Below are positions 23,501-34,197 of a stretch of 64,000 bases of DNA, one piece after another. The stretch's first letter is position 1; each line of letters begins with the position of its first letter. Source of the DNA: Glebionis coronaria (lineage: Eukaryota; Streptophyta; Magnoliopsida; Asterales; Asteraceae); NCBI GenBank assembly GCA_025667525.1, contig CM046881.1, positions 499,121,627-499,185,626 of the forward strand. The letters run 5' to 3'. The notes under the pieces were generated by a model. It saw only the letters and a list, made by a program, of their open reading frames with translations. It was not told where the DNA came from and searched no databases. A program made the translations under genes and the position numbers.

Positions 23501-23873
23501 AATCCCCGTTATATTGGACCCTTTAAGATTTTATCTAGAGTAGGTCCGGTGGCTTACAAACTAGAGTTACCCCCCAGAACTTCATGGTGTTCACAACACA
23601 TTCCATGTATCTAATCTGAAGAAATGTCTAGCAGTAAGTGATGAGAAAATTTCATTAGATAAGGTTCGAATATATGGGAAATTGCATTTTATCGAAGAGC
23701 CCGTAGAGGTTATGGATCGTGAGGTAAAGCAAGTGAAACAAAGTCGGATACCTATTGTCAAGATCCGATGGAATTCAAAGCATGGACCGGAGTATACTTG
23801 GGAACGAGAGGATGAAATGTGGAAGAAATATCCGCACCTCTTCGATTTCAATAAGAAACGGACATCCAAATGA
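20551..23873 (+). pseudogene. Element B pol with terminal chromodomain, multiply broken
   Basis: Protease DSGAD lies near 20600. The RT stretch includes [12 protein letters not shown] and FIDDILIYS (FIDD at 21591-21602). RNase H has YCDASLRGY near 22035. Integrase has [11 protein letters not shown] upstream, a zinc region near 22610-22740 where one Cys position reads Tyr (LTYARVK), and [12 protein letters not shown] near 23070. A chromodomain-like end (EVMDREVKQVK...WNSKHGPEYTWERE) lies at about 23705-23850. Lesions: stops at 20865, 21012, 22254, 22290 and 22884, frameshifts near 20550, 23000 and 23585. The chromodomain in this lineage steers insertion to heterochromatin. It is not functional as read. 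Confidence 0.92.
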
Positions 23874-23897
23874 AATGGATCACGAGGAAGTCGAACC

Positions 23898-25204
23898 CTT
23901 TTAGGAGGAAATGTTGTGACAATCTAACATTTTCAGGTAGTGAATTATTTTCTCGTATAATATTTTGATAATTATTTTTGTATTGGTTGATGAACTCACA
24001 ATTTACGGATTTAAATTTGGGATTACGCGCATAATTTAGCGTCCTTTACGATTAAACCGGAAACCTTAGGATTACGTATTTACGTTTTTGAACTCCGTTT
24101 TTGATGAGACAATTTTTATTGGATTCGTTTTGTGACGTTGATTCATAATTTATAAAAACCTTTTTCGTGAAACGACCCGAGGGCACGCAAATCGAGAAAA
24201 CTAGAATCGAGGAATACCCGTAAATTAGTGAGGTGGGACAAAATACATTATCCCACCCCACTAGCTTACATGGGACGGCACACATGACACCACATCTAAG
24301 GATGTGGCATCATGTTAACTTGTTATTTACAAGTGTAAGCTAAAGCTTACACTTTAAGCTTTCCACTAGCTAAAACCATCAACTACTTCACACACCATCA
24401 TTTCATACATGCAAATAACCTCAAAATCCTCTCAAAACCTCCACCTTGCCGTCCACTTTTGAAGAACAAGCACCCCTCTTTGATCTTTTCTAGCCATTAA
24501 ATACTTGTTATCTAGCTCTATCATGGAGTTACCTTGAAGCCTTGATCATTTGGTGGCCATTTTAACAACAAAGGAGGTGATTTGCTTGTGTCCTAGGGCT
24601 GATTTCTCAACTATTGTTCTTGGTGTTTGATGATCTTGGAGTTACTTTTGGTGTTCATCAAGTTCTTGTCTTCCAAAAACAAGATATACTCTTGGTTGGT
24701 AAAGAAGATCATCCTCTCCATTTTCTCTTGTTATTTTTGTAAAGAACAAATGTATTTTCTTTCTTATTGTATATGTATATGATTAATATATGATGATAAA
24801 AATGTTGTGTGGGGATCAAGTGTTGATAAATATGCTTAAAAAGGTTAATAACTATAAGAAACAAGGCTAAAATCATGCTTATTTAGTTGGCTGTATAAAA
24901 ACAGTATGTAACTAAAACATGAACTGATAAAATTGCATGGTAGAATCCATTTACAGTAAGTACAAGATGTTATACACATGTGAGAGTTGGCCATTGATTG
25001 TAGTAAATTACAACTCCTGTTTAGGAAAACAAAGAGAGTAAAATAGGGAAAGTATCGAGTGATGATTTAGGAAAATCAAGCACTAATGACCCAATGAAGT
25101 TCGTTTCCCAAGGAGGTATATGTGTGTGACTAAGATGTACAAGATTTGAGATTAATATTTGTTTTAGCAGGGGATAAGAAAAGAAGATGACGAAGACGTG
25201 AAAA
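23898..25204 (+). repeat. Polypurine tract and left part of 3' LTR of element B
   Basis: The PPT-like CTTTTAGGAGGAAA (23898-23911) is followed by TGTTGTGACAATC, the LTR start at 23912. No ORF is supported. The LTR is cut where element D begins; the 25204 edge is inferred from D's LTR end and is uncertain by tens to hundreds of bases. The right part of this LTR should reappear beyond the right edge of the window. Confidence 0.7.
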
Positions 25205-27745
25205 TAATACTACGACGACAAAACGTAAAACCGTAAAAACTACAAAAATAAAAATTAATTCTAAAAATTACCAAAAGTTCACCAAAAATCAAAATAAATA
25301 AACTAAGAGTTTACCAATGATCAAAACTTTTTCAAACCTTTTAAATAATTAAATATTCAATTTTTAAATGCTAATTAAAGCCCTAAAAATCAAATAAATT
25401 ATCATAAAGCCCAAATAAAGATTTTTCAATTGGTAAACCTCAAAAATGACCTAAAAAGATTAAAAACTATTTTTATAAATTTTTAAACTAATAAAAACTA
25501 TTTAAAATGATTTAAAAACTATTAAAACTTAAAATAATTATAAAAATTAATCTAAAGGTGATAAAATTATTCTAAAAGTTGCTAAATTCCTATTTTAATG
25601 TATTTAAGCTAAGAAAAATATAAAAAGTTGGAAAATGTAAAATTTGAAAAATAATAATAAAATAATATTAAAATAATATTAAAAATCCAAAAATTATAAA
25701 AAATTCTAAAAACTTGCAAACTAGTTTATTTTATCCTAAATAATCAGAAAATCAAAGTGAAATTACCAGATTACCCTTATTGGGCCCTCAAATGGGCCAA
25801 AACCAAAAACAGTCAACCCTTAATGGGCTTTTGGGCCCAAAAAGTCAAATTTGGCCCAATTGACTTGGAAAAGCCCTATCTGACTCAAAATTTAATTCTA
25901 AGAACAAAACTCTAAAGGCCCAAAAGCTGAATGTGAGCTTATCACAGCTTAGTAAGCAAACAGCTTATCCTTATTGGACTTTTTAGCCCATTAAACAATA
26001 ATCTAATGCCATAAGCTCTAATTTGACACACAACCTTCTTTTAGGATGCTTATGAGATCTGTAAAAAGAAATTTTGAAAAAGCACACTCAATAAGCCAGA
26101 AATAAGCAAAGTACAAATCCACAAAACGACAAAATAGTCGGGTTTGAGATTTAGGGCACCTCAGAAGCTCTAGTTTGTTGCAAAAGCTCACAAATAGCTT
26201 AACTAAGAATAATGAATCAAGAAAATCACAAAAAGCCAAGTAGAATAAGCTGTGGGAACCAATAAGCACTCTGAAAAATCCAAATAAGCTAGTTTCCTAG
26301 CAAAAGCTTAACCAAAAGACTTGTAAACTTCCAGATTTGTTATTAAGCTAAGAAAAATGATTTCTATTACAAAAGCTAAGTTGTTGCATGTACCAATAAG
26401 CAAAAAAGATTCAATAAGCCTTGAAACCAAGTTTGACCAAAAGTTAAACGCTGATAAATGAAAATCAAACGCTGACAGGAACAAAATGGACGTTGACAGA
26501 CTTAATGAAGTGTAAGGACCTGTTTTTCACCCTGCTGGTCAAGGTTTGAGTGCAAACCTTGTGAATCAAAGCTTACTAGTTGGGTAAACTTGATGTGTTT
26601 TGGCACAAATAAGCCAATAAGCCAGTAGGCTTATAATCTATGAACAAATCAATCCAAATAGCCAAATAATCTCACAAACAGCACACAAACAAGTTCCAAG
26701 CAGAAAAATCACAATCCTTAAACTAGAAATCAAATTGCAACACAAAAAGGGGTGGTCACTTTGCTGATGCAAATGACCACTTCAGCAAACTTTGATAAGC
26801 TATAACAATCACAATAAGCCACCAAATTCAACAACCAGATAACCAATAGATAGCTTATCACCCAAACTATTCCCAAACCTGATTTCAGACCTTAGATCCA
26901 AGTAACAAAGAAGTTATTGGATCTGATGTGTTTGACCAATTTCAAAACCACTTTTATCAGATTTTTGCAAAACTTCAAATCCCTTTTCCAAACTTTCAGA
27001 AACTTAACCAATGACTAAAACTTGTATATTAAGACTTGTTTAGACCATCCAAACCTTAAGAACCAAGGGGTCAAGGCCACAAGGCCTTATGAACCAGTAA
27101 TCCCAAACAACCCTTAATCAACCGCTTTTCAAACAAACTTCTGATTTTTAAACACAACCTATTGATTTTAATGATCAAACAGCTACACTAGGTGCCAACT
27201 AACAGATTACAACAAAAAAAACACAAAGCACAAACACAAGAACCCAAAATCAAAGCTCAAACTCCAAAACAGGCAGTAACATGAATTTTTAAGAGGAATC
27301 TTAACAAGATGTTATACATGCCCTCCACAACATCCTAGGAAGGCCAGCTATGCTCCTTGGACCTTGTTAAACAACTAGAACAAGACCAAGGTACTTCAAC
27401 AAAGGTGATGCAAGACTGCCTTGGTTGATGGTTCAAAGTAGAACCTCAAGGACTTGATTTCTTCAACACAAGCAGCAAACAACTCAACCAAGGGCTCTAA
27501 TCCCTTCACAAGCTTGGTGTCAACAAGCTTGCAAGAGCTTATAGCTTATGGTTAAGGATTAGTACACAAAAATAAGCAAAATCAGAACCTCCTTTCAAGC
27601 TTTTTCAAACTTGAAAAACCTTGCCAAACATAAACGTCCTTGAACCAAATGATTCAAGCACACTTATAACAATCAATGGAACTCAGAATCACATTTAAAC
27701 AATACCAACTTTCAAAAACATAAAAAGGAATTACATTTTTCTCAA
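25205..27745 (-). repeat. Distal part of element D 3' LTR (left of Copia-2)
   Basis: I place the edge at TAATACTACG (25205), the reverse complement of an ending like the GTATTA of A and C; this is inference. The stretch is AT-rich with no ORF. It holds a dispersed AATAAGC/GCTTATT motif (about 25950-26830), as in LTRs A and C, and a three-copy 21-bp motif array (26445-26500). With the part at 48791-49938 the LTR would be about 3.7 kb, twice the length of A and C, so a further unrecognised insertion is possible. Confidence 0.6.
26445..26500. repeat. Three-copy 21-bp array (core CGYTGAYAR) in LTR of D
   Basis: The T of TGA falls at 26452, 26473 and 26494, exactly 21 bp apart. The middle unit contains CGCTGACAGGAACAAA, a 16-base string that also occurs exactly in the Copia-2 gag near 39798. 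The array is on the strand opposite to D's own coding sense. Confidence 0.85.
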
Positions 27746-27750
27746 AATAC

Positions 27751-28267
27751 TATTGGGAATAAATTAAGGCCAAATCACTTGAGCGCTGACAAGAGTAAAC
27801 CAAGCGTTGACAAGAACAATACAAGCCCTGACAGCTCAAGCGTTGACAAGATAAAGTCAAGCGTTGACACATTGAAGACAAGCACTGATGGAAGATATAC
27901 TCTACGCGTTTATTGTATTCTAGAATACTTCTAGTAAAGATAGGAAAAACAATGTATTTTCTATATTTATCTTTACCTAGAATAGCTGATACGTAGATTA
28001 TTGTACAAGGCTTCTTATGTCTATAAAAGAATACCTTTAGGTTAATGTTTGATATAAGTTTTCATTCGTAAACTACTTTCATTGTAAGCAAGTTTGATAT
28101 TGATAATCAAAGTGAAAGTTTGTTTATATCATTGTGTGTTCTTGTTTAAGTGTTAAAATTCCGCATAACACTTAAATTCATAAGCATATACAAAGGTTTG
28201 TCTAAGTGTATTACTTGATCTAATCTCGCATACATAAAGCTAAATCGATCTAAGTTTGGGATCAACA
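27751..28267 (+). repeat. 5' LTR of Copia-2
   Basis: Starts TATTGGGAAT (TGTTGGGAAT in the 3' copy) and ends GGGATCAACA. A six-unit motif array lies at 27781-27892. TATA-like TCTATAAAAG is at about 28019-28028. No ORF. Confidence 0.93.
27781..27892 (+). repeat. 21-bp-phased CGYTGACAR array in Copia-2 5' LTR
   Basis: The T of TGACA (or TGATG in the last unit) falls at 27787, 27808, 27829, 27844, 27865 and 27886: steps 21, 21, 15, 21, 21. The 3' LTR keeps the same steps (48305, 48326, 48347, 48362, 48383, 48404) although several flanking bases have changed. Confidence 0.92.
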
Positions 28268-28269
28268 AG

Positions 28270-28281
28270 TGGTATCAGAGC
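28270..28281 (+). other. Primer-binding site of Copia-2 (initiator Met tRNA)
   Basis: TGGTATCAGAGC two bases after the LTR end. Confidence 0.92.
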
Positions 28282-28366
28282 TTGTTGAGGAACTTTTGAT
28301 CTTAAAGAACACAAGAACCCTAAAAATCACCAAAACCCTAATTTTCTCAAAAACCCTAACAACATC

Positions 28367-28911
28367 ATGTCTGAAGCAATAACTTCCTCCTCCTCACCTT
28401 TACCAAACATCAAGATTCCCATGCTTGATGCAACCAACTTTGACTTGTGGAAGTTCAACTTTGAACAATATCTGGGGATCTATGACTACACACTCTGGGA
28501 GATTATTGAATATGGAAACACATTCAATAAAGCCCAAAAGATTGCTAATGCCATTGCTGGAAGAACAGCTGTTGCTGGATGTTCTAAAGAGGATAAGAGA
28601 GAAAAACCTGGAGATGGTAGAGCTGTGGCTGCTGATGACATAGCAAAGAGAAGGGTTGACATGAAAGCCCTAAATATTCTGAAAATCTCTTTGGGACAAG
28701 AAAACCAGCATAAATATAGAGGCTATGAATCTGCTAGGGATCTTTGGGCAGCTCTTGAAGTTGCACATGGTGGCAATGCAAACACTAAGGAAGAAAAGAA
28801 AAAGCAACTCATGCATGATTATGTTGTCTTAAAAGCTCAACCCAATGAGAAACTGAGTAGTGTGAGAAGCAGATTGCTTGACATTACAAGCAAGTTGTCC
28901 TTCATGGGGAC
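28367..28911 (+). pseudogene. Copia-2 gag, N-terminal part (split by element C)
   Basis: Starts MSEAITSSSSPLPNIKIPML, followed by the LDATNFDLWKFNFEQYL segment typical of copia gag N-termini and the helical copia gag core. The frame is open to 28911, where element C begins. It resumes in the same frame at 38072 once C and one target duplication are removed. Gag would form the particle shell. The short run after 28911 to 29095 is element C LTR read by chance. Confidence 0.9.
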
Positions 28912-30758
28912 TGATAGGTGTGTAAACACCCATCTTTTCTACCACTTAATTACAATAATAACCGGACCAAAACGTGTATTTTATGTCTTTTATGTCGGAA
29001 TTATGCGTGGTTTGTGTTTTTGTTTTGATTTAGGACGAAAAGGTGAAAAGTGGAGAAAACACGGGAATTCACGAGCATTTACGGACTTTTATTGAAGAAA
29101 AGGATGAAAGACGAAGTCAAGAAGTCAAAAGTGGATAAAGAACGGAAGTCCAAGACCAATTCTGAAGATTTATCGAAGAAAAAGTCAAAAGACGAAAGTT
29201 TACTTAAAGCCGAGGAACTCAAGTCTTATTTATCGAAGAATTAAAAGACGAGTCCAAAGAAATCCCGAGCCAAAAGTCATCACATTCCAAGATTAACAAA
29301 AAGATTAAGAAGGAAGGACTTGATGGTGCAATTAACAAGAAAGGAAGGAGGGAGGAAGCTTCCCCTAACCACTCCCTAATCACCTATATAAACCCCTCTT
29401 ATTCATTCATTTAGTTCTTGTTGGCTAGATTGACAAACTAGTTCTTCCACCTTTATTTTGTGCACTTTTATTTACTTGTCACTTTTAATTACATGTTTTG
29501 CACCTTAATTACCTTTTAATTCCAAGTAAGTTTTTAATTTGTGTTCTTTAAATTCTTGTCTTTACCTTTCTTTATCATTTGATCAAGTTCTTTTTATCAA
29601 TCTCGTTCTACCTTTCTCCATTTTTGTTACGGTTTACATTTCGGATTAAGCAAGTTTTGCTTAATCCATTTGCTTATTTTGATTAAAGCTTCGTCCTTTT
29701 TATCTCTTCATACGAAATAAGCCACGAGATTGACAACCTTGTGTGCTTATTTGGTATTTTGTTTAAGTGTTTTAAAAGTTTTCTTTAAAGTTCCGATTTT
29801 TAAGCTTGAATTCCATTTACATTTCGTCATTTAAAATTTTAAAAGCTTTTAACTTTTTAGCTTATTGTCATGTTTTGATTCCATTTCATTCAAGTTCTTG
29901 GTCACGGCTTATTAGAAGTAGCTTATTTAGAATTGTGCTTATTACGAATTTGGTACTCCATCGGAAAGCTAGGGTTTTCCACATTGCGACGGTTGCAACT
30001 CCACATTCCGATAGTGACAGTGTTGGGACAAAAGGGTTTTGCAATCCGATCCGGGATTGCGATAAGTGGAACTTTTCCTCATTCCGATCTGGGGATTGCG
30101 ATCGCATATTGCGATCGCTCTTTCCGACGGCTCTTGAGGCTTGCTTAGACGAAGTGCTGCCCAATTTTCCTTAGCCATATTCCGATCTGGACCTTATTCC
30201 GATAGATACATTCCGACAGGTTACAACTTGGTATTCCGATAGCATACATTTCGATCTGGACTACATTACGATCTGAGGTTGTTAGGTTATTCCGATCTGA
30301 AAAGGTGACATATTCCGATCTGAGTTTCTTCAACATTCCGATAGGTGGTGTGTTCATTCCGATGGTAGGTTGATCGGAATATATTCCGATCTGGGTTAAC
30401 TTTTATGTTTTGTCTTGTTTAATTTTTAGTTTATGTTTTTAATACTTGTCTAATTTTAATTCTCGTTACGCTTTTATTTTTAGTCATTTAATTAATTTAC
30501 TTTCCGTCACGTTTTTAAATATTGCACACTTTCGTTTAATTAGACTTAGATTTATTTTTTTACGTTCTTTAAATACTTGCCCTTTACTTAACGACATTTA
30601 CTTTTAAGTCTTGCACATTTAAATCTAAAATCAACCAAAAATATTTGTTTCCACCAAAATAAAACTGAGTCAAACATAGAAAACTAAGATCAATTCGATT
30701 AGACAGGAACACAACGAACTTAATGATAGTTTTTACTTAGGTAGAAAACCTAGTATTA
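28912..30758 (+). repeat. 5' LTR of element C
   Basis: TGATAGGTGTG...CCTAGTATTA, so the ends are TG/TA rather than TG/CA, fixed by the flanking target duplication. TATATAAA at 29395-29402. GCTTATT cluster at 29655-29950 and an ATTCCGATCTG array at 30000-30395. ORFs seen on both strands (for example 29806-30174) arise from this motif-rich DNA. Confidence 0.95.
30000..30395 (+). repeat. ATTCCGAT(CTG) motif array in 5' LTR C
   Basis: CCG of the core at 30008, 30046, 30084, 30124, 30182, 30199, 30213, 30236, 30292, 30315, 30338, 30359 and 30386, with variant cores at 30251 and 30268. Many steps are 21-24, others 14-17. Two 8-base palindromes GCGATCGC lie at 30098 and 30111. The 3' LTR has the same array at about 37308-37703. 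Confidence 0.85.
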
Positions 30759-30760
30759 AA

Positions 30761-30778
30761 TGGCGCCGCTGCCGGCTC
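30761..30778 (+). other. Primer-binding site and conserved leader of element C
   Basis: TGGCGCCGCTGCCGGC, identical to element A over this stretch, again two bases after the LTR. The next 90 bases, including a TTTTGGGATCC string, are largely conserved with A. That is where priming and packaging signals would be expected. Confidence 0.85.
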
Positions 30779-31004
30779 TTTTCGTTAAGATCAATAGTTT
30801 TCTGTGAGAGACACGTTGTTTTTTGGGATCCGTTCACTTGTGAACGTTATTTTTCTTGCATAAAAAATAAAAAAATCATAAAAATTAAAAATTGATAAAA
30901 ACCATAAAAATTAAAAATATCAAAAATCCAAAAAGATTTTATCTTTCTTGTGAATATATATTGTCTTTGTTTTTGGTTTTGCTTTCTTTTGCATTTTCAG
31001 GTGT

Positions 31005-32769
31005 ATGCGTACTAGATCTTCTAATTATCAAGAGCCCGAGCCTCAAGAAGATTTAGATATGGCAGGTGTTAACAACAATAATCAACTACCGCACCTCAAT
31101 AATAATAATAATAACAACAATGCTCCCCCACAGCCCGATCTTCGGACCATGGAGGAACTTTGTCAACCAACAATGTTTGGACGAGGAGGACCGATTGCGC
31201 CGATGCAAATCAACGCTCCTGAGTTTTCGTTGAAGCACCACATGATTCAGCAAGTACAAACAAACCCATTTAGAGGCTTGCCTGATGATGATGCCAACAA
31301 ACACCTCGACAAGTTCATTACAATCACCCAGAGCATGAAGTTGGCTGGTGCCACTATGGATGAGCTTCGCCTACAACTCTTTCCACACACTCTATTACAT
31401 CATGCCGAGAAATGGTTTGATCGTCTCCCGAAGAATTCTATTCACACTTGGGATGACATGACTCAACGCTTTCTTTCGCGCTACTTTCCACCATCCATGG
31501 TCACAAGCCTTCGCAATCAGATCAGCGGTTTCATGCAAGACCCTGATGAATCTCTTTTCGACGCTTGGGAGAGATATAATGTCTTGATCGACCGTTGTCC
31601 AAACCACAACATGCTTCCGGTCACCTTGATCGATACTTTCTACAACGGATTGACTTTTCGAGATCGTGATACGATCAATGCAGCCGCCGGTGGCACATTC
31701 ATGAAAAGGAGACCCGAGGAGTGTAGAGAGTTAATAGAAAACATGACTACTCATCATAAGAACTGGGATTCCTCTGCATCTTCTAGGAACAACCCGAGAG
31801 TCAATGTTTCCTCAACCTCAGCAAACCCTGAGATGACCGAACTCACCCGCATGATGACTGAAATGAGCAAAAGCATTACGCTTCTCGCTTCAAACCAACA
31901 ACAACAACAAGTTAAAGCAGTTGCTAATCCTTGTGAGACATGCGGCGGTCCTCACTCATACACCGATTGTCCTTCAACACAAGGAAATCCGGAAAATGTG
32001 TATGCAGCTTACGGTAATTATTCACCGGAAAATTACCAAGCTAGACAACAAGGGGATAGAAATCTGCTGAGCTACCGTTCAAACAACTACCTTTCACCCG
32101 GTTTTTCTCCTCAAAACCAAAACCCCGCCAACAACTACTAGAAGCAACCAAATCCCACCAAGAGCTTCTAATCCTTATCACCCGCCCGCCCAACAAACCC
32201 CACCCATTAATCCCGATGTTGAGGCCATCATGAGAACCCAAGGTGAGCAAATCAAGAACTTGCAGAGCCAAATTATCAATCTTAAAGGAGATATCACAAA
32301 GCAAGGAAATGAGATAAGATCCGAGCTTCGAAATGATATTCAATCCTCCTTCAGCAATCAAACCAATGATTTGAAGAATATGCTTGCTAGTTTCTTGCCA
32401 GCCGCTCAACCTTCTTCTTCAAGTTCTCTACCTTCAAACACCGTCACTAATCCGCGAGCCAATGTGAGTGCTATTACTACTCGTAGTGGAGTCACCATCG
32501 TAGGACCACCAACACCACCCCCATCATCTACACCTCCTCCACCACCATGTATCCCTACTCCTCCCACACCTAGTATTAGTGCCCCATTACCGTCTCCGCC
32601 TCGACGTGATGAAGTTCCCACCAATGACCCTTCAACATCTCAACCTTTACCTACACCCGCACCTTCACCACCCAAACCCAATATCCCTTATCCTTCTCGA
32701 TTGGGCAAGAACAAAATGCTAAACAAGGAGGACGCTCAAGTAACTAGCTATATCAAGATGATTTCTTAA
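31005..32769 (+). pseudogene. Element C gag, one frameshift and one stop
   Basis: The start MRTRSSNY matches element A. Asn run from an AAT/AAC microsatellite, gag core with [17 protein letters not shown], and a knuckle [13 protein letters not shown] near 31932. The frame ends at TAG 32139-32141. Homology to A continues in another frame from about 32125, so a small indel broke it. That second frame holds a helical segment and a long Pro-rich linker, ends at TAA 32767-32769 and continues in the same frame into protease. With the LTRs almost identical, these lesions may predate the last jump. Confidence 0.9.
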
Positions 32770-33360
32770 ATGAACTTCAACATTAGCTTTCTTGAAGCAC
32801 TTGTCCACATGCCCAAATTTGTTAAAGCATTTAAGGAATTGCTTAACAAGAAGGAGAAGCTGATTGAACTCGCCAACACACGCTTAAATGAAAACTGCTC
32901 TGCAGTTATTCTTAAAGAACTTCCGGAAAAACTTGGAGATCCCGGTCGTTTTGTGTTGCCTTGCGTGTTCAACAAAACTGAAGAATTTACTGCCCTTGCT
33001 GATCTCGGGGCTAGTATTAATTTGATGCCATTGAGTGTTTGGAAAACACTATCATTGCCCGACCTCACTCCAACAAAGATGACTCTTGAACTTGCAAATC
33101 GCACTCTCGCTTACCCTGTTGGTATAGCCGAAGACGTGTTTATCAAAGTTGGCACATTTACTTTCCCGGTCGATTTTGTCGTAGTTGATTATGAAATGGA
33201 CCCTCGTATTCCTTTAATACTTGGTCGGCCATTCTTGAGAACCGGACGCGCTTTAGTTGATGTGGCCGAAGGTGAGTTAATCTTACGAGTCGGGGATGAT
33301 GCACACGTTTTTAAAATGGGGAAGCTTACAGGCAAATCCTTTGGAGGCCGAGAATCAGCG
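32770..33360 (+). CDS. Element C protease domain
   Basis: Begins MNFNISFLEALVHMPKF, matching the pre-protease segment of A. Includes [16 protein letters not shown], the retroviral-type aspartic protease active site (D of DLG/DSG), and [19 protein letters not shown], the conserved flap-distal part. It should cut the polyprotein. It shares its reading frame with the unrelated downstream segment (33361-34197). Homology to A stops near the MINVLDD sequence. Confidence 0.88.
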
Positions 33361-34197
33361 AATATGATAAATGTGCTCGATGACTTTACCGTCTATGACA
33401 ATCCTCTATTCGATTCTTGCATCGATAATCCACTTTTTCATGATGATGTGGATGATTCTCTCCCTACTTTGGACGCTTCTCCCATTTATGATTCTCCACC
33501 GGTCTTTGATGCTTATGATGATGATTCTAGCTCAGATTCGGATGATTTTGATTGTACTTCTGAGTATCCCGAGCTGCCCACTTTCGATGATTTCGATGAG
33601 GCTGATACTCTTTCGAGTGATTCTTCACATGATGAAGATCCTCCGCCATCACTCGATCCTACTTTGGACGATTATTCATTTGAGGAAGATTTCTCTGAAT
33701 TTCTCAATACATACTTCCCTCATGAGAGTGATGCCCCTCCTTTGGACTTTGAAGATTATAGTCTTAATCCTACTTTGGATTTGAAGAGCATTCTGTCAAA
33801 GGAGAAGAAACCGGTCGACACCGAAATCCGTTGCACGTATGATTTGACACCTCTTTGTCTCACTTCTGAGGACGAGGTTGTGCTTCTTTGCGGATCTTCT
33901 TCACACTCGGCTGAGCCTGAGTACTATTTTCCCCTGAAGGAAAAGGTGTTCGACCCCGGTATTGAAGTCTTTAAGCCATCTCAGTATCCACCTGATGAAA
34001 TAAAAGGAAAAATCTTTGGAACCATTGACGACATGCTTGCACCGCTTCATACTTGCTTCCACCGTGCTCCATCGCTGCTTAAGGGAACCTTGCCATTTCT
34101 CTTTTGGCTTGCCTTATTCGCCTTAAGCTCTTGCTTATTGATGGATGAAAACTATGTCTTCGATCCTGGTGGATATGTTTCATGCTTCTTCCGTTAA
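33361..34197 (+). CDS. Unrecognised C-terminal domain of element C replacing RT and integrase
   Basis: About 278 codons in frame with protease. First about 150 residues are very acidic and Ser/Pro/Tyr-rich with repeated D-S-P and D-D-D patches. A middle part (about 33790-34070) contains CTYDLTPLCLTSEDEVVLLC and CGSSSHSAEPEYYFPL. Near the end, GTLPFLFWLALFALSSCLL (34084-34140) is a membrane-segment-like hydrophobic run with a basic residue before it and a short tail. No YxDD box, RNase H or integrase motif is present. I do not recognise the family. The TAA at 34195-34197 is directly followed by 3' noncoding sequence homologous to that after pol in A, so the swap spans exactly the pol region. 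An envelope-like role is possible but unproven. Confidence 0.7.
   Translation, partial: NMINVLDDFTVYDNPLFDSCIDNPLFHDDVDDSLPTLDASPIYDSPPVFDAYDDDSSSDSDDFDCTSEYPELPTFDDFDEADTLSSDSSHDEDPPPSLDPTLDDYSFEEDFSEFLNTYFPHESDAPPLDFEDYSLNPTLDLKSILSKEKKPVDTEIRCTYDLTPLCLTSEDEVVLLCGSSSHSAEPEYYFPLKEKVFDPGIEVFKPSQYPPDEIKGKIFGTIDDMLAPLHTCFHRAPSLLKGTLPFLFWLALFALSSCLLMDENYVFDPGGYVSCFFR

Larger units (their letters stand above)
17328..25204 (+). mobile_element. Element B: decayed Tekay-type chromovirus (Ty3/gypsy)
   Basis: It has an iMet primer site, an extra upstream ORF, a gag with three CCHC knuckles, protease, RT, RNase H, integrase and a terminal chromodomain. That combination is typical of the Tekay/Del chromovirus lineage. 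Copia-1 interrupts its 5' LTR and element D interrupts its 3' LTR, so both outer ends lie outside the window. Seven or more stops and frameshifts make it the most decayed element here, which fits its outermost position. Confidence 0.9.

Noticed and set aside
23912..25204. A host gene fragment between elements B and D
   Set aside because: The sequence starts with a chromovirus LTR start after a polypurine tract, has no long ORF, and is best explained as LTR.
27781..27892. Motif array read as a plain run of W-box (WRKY) sites
   Set aside because: The W-box needs TTGAC followed by C or T. Here the core is TTGACA or CTGACA, so most units do not fit, though TGAC alone could still bind some factors.
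29806..30174. 122-aa ORF (and antisense 92-aa ORF) in the C LTR, repeated at 37114-37482
   Set aside because: Both lie in the motif-rich LTR. They repeat only because the LTR repeats, and the encoded sequences have no family features.
33371..33784. 137-codon ORF rich in Met, Leu and Ile in element C
   Set aside because: It is an alternative frame of the acidic Asp-rich segment, where GAT repeats read as ATG/ATT in a shifted frame.
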